From: Desulfovermiculus sp041686195
GTDB lineage: Bacteria > Desulfobacterota > Desulfovibrionia > Desulfovibrionales > Desulfothermaceae
Length of the DNA stretch: 16,143 nucleotides
Direction of reading: 5' to 3'
Assembly: GCA_041686195.1 (NCBI GenBank)
Contig: JAWLEI010000073.1
Coordinates: 1 to 16,143, forward strand
Below the pieces are notes generated by a model. The model made no database searches and had not been told where the DNA came from. It was given only the letters and a program-made list of their open reading frames with translations. Shown piece after piece: positions 14,003 through 16,143 of this stretch. Position numbers and translations under genes: made by a program. Position 1 is the first letter of the stretch; the number at the start of each line of letters is the position of its first letter.

Positions 14003-14032
14003 ATCATGCTTTGTCTGTCCAGAGACTGTCAA
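14003..14032 (-). promoter_or_regulatory. Sigma-70-type promoter of the ABC importer operon
   Basis: On the minus strand a perfect TTGACA (14032-14027) is followed after 18 nt by CATGAT (14008-14003), a four-of-six -10 match. It lies about 70 nt upstream of the binding-protein start codon. Confidence 0.5.
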
Positions 14033-14070
14033 GCGAAATTCCTCGAATGAAACGAGATTCTGCATCCTCC

Positions 14071-14100
14071 GCCTGCCCCGGACTGAGATCCGGGGCAGGC
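14071..14100. repeat. GC-rich hairpin repeat in the divergent ABC/Rrf2 region
   Basis: GCCTGCCCCGGA (14071-14082) pairs perfectly with TCCGGGGCAGGC (14089-14100) around a 6-nt loop. ATTCC-GCC-GGAAT (14103-14115) follows. The block resembles the CCCCGGA...TCCGGGG and GTCATTCCGGC intergenic repeats common in proteobacterial genomes. It lies upstream of both divergent promoters and has no T-tract, so it is a repeat rather than a terminator. Nothing else was recognised between 13936 and 14262 apart from the two promoters and the inverted repeat at 14207. Confidence 0.55.
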
Positions 14101-14186
14101 TTATTCCGCCGGAATGCCGGAGGGGGTGACGCAAAGTGTCATTCACGATTAACATGACGTTATATGATGCCGGTTTCATGCACATG

Positions 14187-14215
14187 TTGACAACTTAAAA
14201 TGGAAGATATACTAT
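14187..14215 (+). promoter_or_regulatory. Sigma-70-type promoter of the rrf2 operon
   Basis: TTGACA (14187-14192), a 17-nt spacer and TACTAT (14210-14215; four of six) form a good promoter 48 nt before the ATG at 14263. Confidence 0.6.
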
Positions 14216-14228
14216 TTTTTTGGTATAT
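14207..14228. promoter_or_regulatory. Possible Rrf2 autoregulatory operator
   Basis: ATATAC (14207-14212) and GTATAT (14223-14228) form a 6-10-6 inverted repeat that covers the -10 box. Rrf2-family regulators such as IscR and CymR commonly bind AT-rich dyads over their own promoters. Assignment is by position only, and AT-rich sequence gives such repeats by chance fairly easily. Confidence 0.35.
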
Positions 14229-14262
14229 AATTATTTGGTAGAAAAATCCTGAAGGAAGTCCC

Positions 14263-14661
14263 ATGAAGCTGTCCACCCGCAGTCGCTACGGAGCCAGGCT
14301 CATGCTCGACCTGGCCAGGCACTTTGACCACGGCCCTGTGCACTTAAAAGATGTGGCCAATCGCGAGGATATTTCAGTAAAGTACCTTGAACAGTTGGTC
14401 ATTCCTTTAAAAAAGCACGGATTGATCGTAAGTGTTCAAGGACCCAAAGGCGGGCATGCCCTGGCCAGGTCGCCGGAAAAAATCATTTTCGCCGACATTG
14501 TCCGGGCCCTTGAGAGTTCGACATCCCTGGTGGATTGTGTCGATCGTCCTGAAGCGTGCGATCGTTCGGATAAATGCCCCACCCGGGATATCTGGCAAAA
14601 GGTCAGGCAAGCTATGTATAAAGAACTCGAGAGCTTATCTCTGGCAGATAAGATGAGATAA
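14263..14661 (+). CDS. Rrf2-family transcriptional regulator with a three-cysteine cluster-binding pattern
   Basis: A 132-residue Rrf2 regulator. MKLSTRSRYGARLMLDLA opens the winged helix in the usual way, followed by ISVKYLEQLVIPLKKHGLI (recognition helix) and the wing QGPKGGHALAR. Three cysteines, C92, C99 and C105, have the spacing C-x6-C-x5-C, close to the [2Fe-2S] ligands of IscR (C-x5-C-x5-C). It may therefore sense iron-sulfur status, oxidants or nitric oxide; this is inference from the motif. The ATG at 14263 has GAAGGAAG upstream. No isc or suf genes follow; instead a methyltransferase starts 18 nt after the stop codon, so the regulator probably controls that operon and itself. Confidence 0.92.
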   Translation: MKLSTRSRYGARLMLDLARHFDHGPVHLKDVANREDISVKYLEQLVIPLKKHGLIVSVQGPKGGHALARSPEKIIFADIVRALESSTSLVDCVDRPEACDRSDKCPTRDIWQKVRQAMYKELESLSLADKMR

Positions 14662-14679
14662 AATGCAAGGAGTGAAATC

Positions 14680-15351
14680 ATGGCTCATGAGTCTCAACAA
14701 CTCAACTACGAGCTTGAAGCATTAGTACGGACCAAGTGGGGAGAAAGGTGCACCTATGACTCATATAGAGACGTGCAGGCTTTTTTCAATGATTGGGCTT
14801 TTGGACCGGACCTCGATGTACCCAGCTCGATTGATCACGATACAGATGTTCAAGGTACCTATCTGGGTCCGAACAGGATTGCACAGCTTGTACTTCCTCA
14901 CCTCAGGCCAAAAACGGAAATTATAGATATTTGCTGCGGCACCGGATTATCCGGAAAGCCCTTTATTGAACTCGGACATCAGGTGACGGGCTTTGATATC
15001 TCGGAGAAAATGCTTGAAAAGGCGAAAGCTGCCGGTTATAAAGAGACATTGGCCGGGAACCTGCTTCTGGATGACCTGCCATGGCGGGAAGCCTTTGGAG
15101 CCCTCATTTCAGTGGGTGCACTTGGAGAATGGGTCCCTCCCGAGGATGTAGTGCCCAAGCTTTTGCCGCTGTTGAAAAGATCAGGTGCAGTGTTCGGTGT
15201 GACAACAGAGATCGAACATACGGACCTGAAGACTGTACTTAAGATACTTGAGGCAGGGGGATTTCAGATCATTTCCTCCAAGAGCGGACCGGGGCTTCGT
15301 CATCCGGAGTATCCCCCAGAAGACTATTACTACATACTGGCCAGGCGTTAG
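14680..15351 (+). CDS. Class I SAM-dependent methyltransferase, METTL27/WBSCR27-like
   Basis: A 223-residue Rossmann-fold methyltransferase. Motif I IIDICCGTGLSG is at residues 81-92 (the family's D-x-G-CGTG here reads DICCGTG) and the acidic SAM-ribose residue D106 is in VTGFDISEKML. GALGEWVPPEDV and the YLGPNRIAQLVLP segment before motif I match WBSCR27-like proteins, whose substrates are unknown. The ATG at 14680 has AAGGAG eight bases upstream. The gene sits 18 nt after rrf2 and 44 nt before the cytochrome b5-like gene. Paired cysteines in motif I (C85, C86) are unusual but not decisive. Nothing in the sequence tells whether the target is a small molecule, a metal or a protein. Confidence 0.85.
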   Translation: MAHESQQLNYELEALVRTKWGERCTYDSYRDVQAFFNDWAFGPDLDVPSSIDHDTDVQGTYLGPNRIAQLVLPHLRPKTEIIDICCGTGLSGKPFIELGHQVTGFDISEKMLEKAKAAGYKETLAGNLLLDDLPWREAFGALISVGALGEWVPPEDVVPKLLPLLKRSGAVFGVTTEIEHTDLKTVLKILEAGGFQIISSKSGPGLRHPEYPPEDYYYILARR

Positions 15352-15395
15352 CTGATTTTGGGATCCAACCCGCTCAACCTACTGTGAGGACTGCT

Positions 15396-16124
15396 ATGAC
15401 CAAATCGAAACGGGAGTTTACGCTGGAGGAAGTTGCCCGGGGTGACGGCCGGGAGGGACGCCCTGTGTATGTTGTTTTCGAAAATACGGTGTATGACCTG
15501 TCCAAAAGCCCGCTGTGGAAAGACGGGTCGCATATGCGTCTGCATCTGTCCGGTGCAGACCTCACCGATCAGTTAGCTGCCGCCCCGCATTTTGCTGAAG
15601 TGTTTACCAAACAAAACGTTCAACAGGTGGGGGTGCTCAAACCCGAGCAGCGAAGCGGTGATCTGCCAGGGCCGATGAAGACGCTGTTTCGGTCCTTTCC
15701 CATGCTGCGCCGGCATCCGCACCCGATAAGCGTCCATTTTCCCACCGCCTATCTGGTAGCCGCCTTGCTGTTTTTGATCCTGCACGGCATCATAGGTACG
15801 ACTCCCAGCCTGAATTTTGAGCTCTTTGCCTTTGTCATGCTCATTCTCGGGGGCTTGTCCGCTGTGGCTACCGTGGGGACCGGATTTTTGACCTGGTGGG
15901 TCAATTACCGGCTGAAAAAAACGCCCATAATCCGCTGGAAGATACGCCTGGCCATGACACTTCTGGGTACAGGTGTTTTGGCTGTTCTTTTGCGGGCCAC
16001 AGGTCTGGTCGATCTTCTTTTTTTCGGCTGGATCTACAACCTCCTGATTGTGGCTTTGGCCCTGCTGGTTATGGGTCTTGGCTATCTGGGCGGTCAGATG
16101 GTCTTTCCGACCAAGGCCAAGTAA
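15396..16124 (+). CDS. Cytochrome b5-like heme-binding domain fused to a DUF2231-like membrane domain
   Basis: A 242-residue protein with two parts. Residues about 7-80 are a short cytochrome b5-like domain (FTLEEVARGDG, VYVVFENTVYDLS, WKDGSHMRLHLSGADLT, AAAPHFAEVF). H46 in WKDGSH and H65 in APHF are the likely axial heme ligands for this short prokaryotic form, with H50 an alternative. After a linker, HPHPISVHFPTAYL (107-120) opens a four-segment membrane domain (about 113-133, 143-168, 183-202, 208-232) of the DUF2231 type; conserved histidines before and in the first segment could bind a second heme. An electron-transfer role at the membrane is plausible but unproven. The ATG at 15396 is chosen over the in-frame GTG at 15384 because TGAGGA (15385-15390) precedes it. 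It is probably the last gene of the rrf2 operon visible here; the stop codon lies 19 nt before the window ends. Confidence 0.85.
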   Translation: MTKSKREFTLEEVARGDGREGRPVYVVFENTVYDLSKSPLWKDGSHMRLHLSGADLTDQLAAAPHFAEVFTKQNVQQVGVLKPEQRSGDLPGPMKTLFRSFPMLRRHPHPISVHFPTAYLVAALLFLILHGIIGTTPSLNFELFAFVMLILGGLSAVATVGTGFLTWWVNYRLKKTPIIRWKIRLAMTLLGTGVLAVLLRATGLVDLLFFGWIYNLLIVALALLVMGLGYLGGQMVFPTKAK

Positions 16125-16143
16125 GTCAGCGGCACCACTCGTA

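Noticed and set aside
13712..14185. 157-codon minus-strand frame over the binding-protein start
   Set aside because: It overlaps the signal peptide region of the binding protein in another frame and runs through its promoter and the GC repeat.

Overview
The window looks like a bacterial chromosome segment of moderate GC content from a free-living Gram-negative anaerobe. The gene mix (crotonases, a UPF0182 giant membrane protein, a small cytochrome b5-like/DUF2231 fusion, a COG0701-type permease pair, an Rrf2 regulator) is most like a sulfate-reducing member of the Deltaproteobacteria/Desulfobacterota. That assignment is inferred from gene content and style only; no rRNA or tRNA gene is present. 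A run of exactly 100 Ns (4632-4731) is a scaffold gap, so the order of the two flanks is not proven by this sequence.

Layout. 438-2149 (+): two crotonase-fold acyl-CoA enzymes, one a normal enoyl-CoA hydratase and one lacking both catalytic glutamates, separated by a strong terminator and a possible TetR-type operator. 2246-2334: a REPIN-like pair of inverted 36-nt units whose differences compensate each other in the predicted hairpins. 2399-4573 (-): a LACTB2-like metallo-beta-lactamase-fold hydrolase downstream of DNA polymerase IV (dinB). After the gap, an AEC-family permease (-) is divergent from an ArsR regulator (+); a perfect 48-bp palindrome lies between them. ArsR is followed by two tandem homologous half-size permeases. 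7644-10355 (+): the 903-residue UPF0182 membrane protein, then a 60-residue tautomerase. 10713-11086 is a gene-free mosaic of terminators and short repeats. 11087-13935 (-): an ABC importer of the TrpXYZ-like type (binding protein, permease, ATPase), with a terminator between the binding-protein and permease genes. 14263-16124 (+): an Rrf2 regulator with three cysteines, a METTL27-like methyltransferase and a cytochrome b5-like/DUF2231 membrane protein, probably one operon.

The best candidates for something little described are the ArsR plus twin half-permease cassette with its palindrome and nested leader hairpin, the covarying REPIN-like element, and the Rrf2-methyltransferase-cytochrome b5/DUF2231 operon. 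No CRISPR array, insertion sequence, phage module or recognisable defence system was seen.
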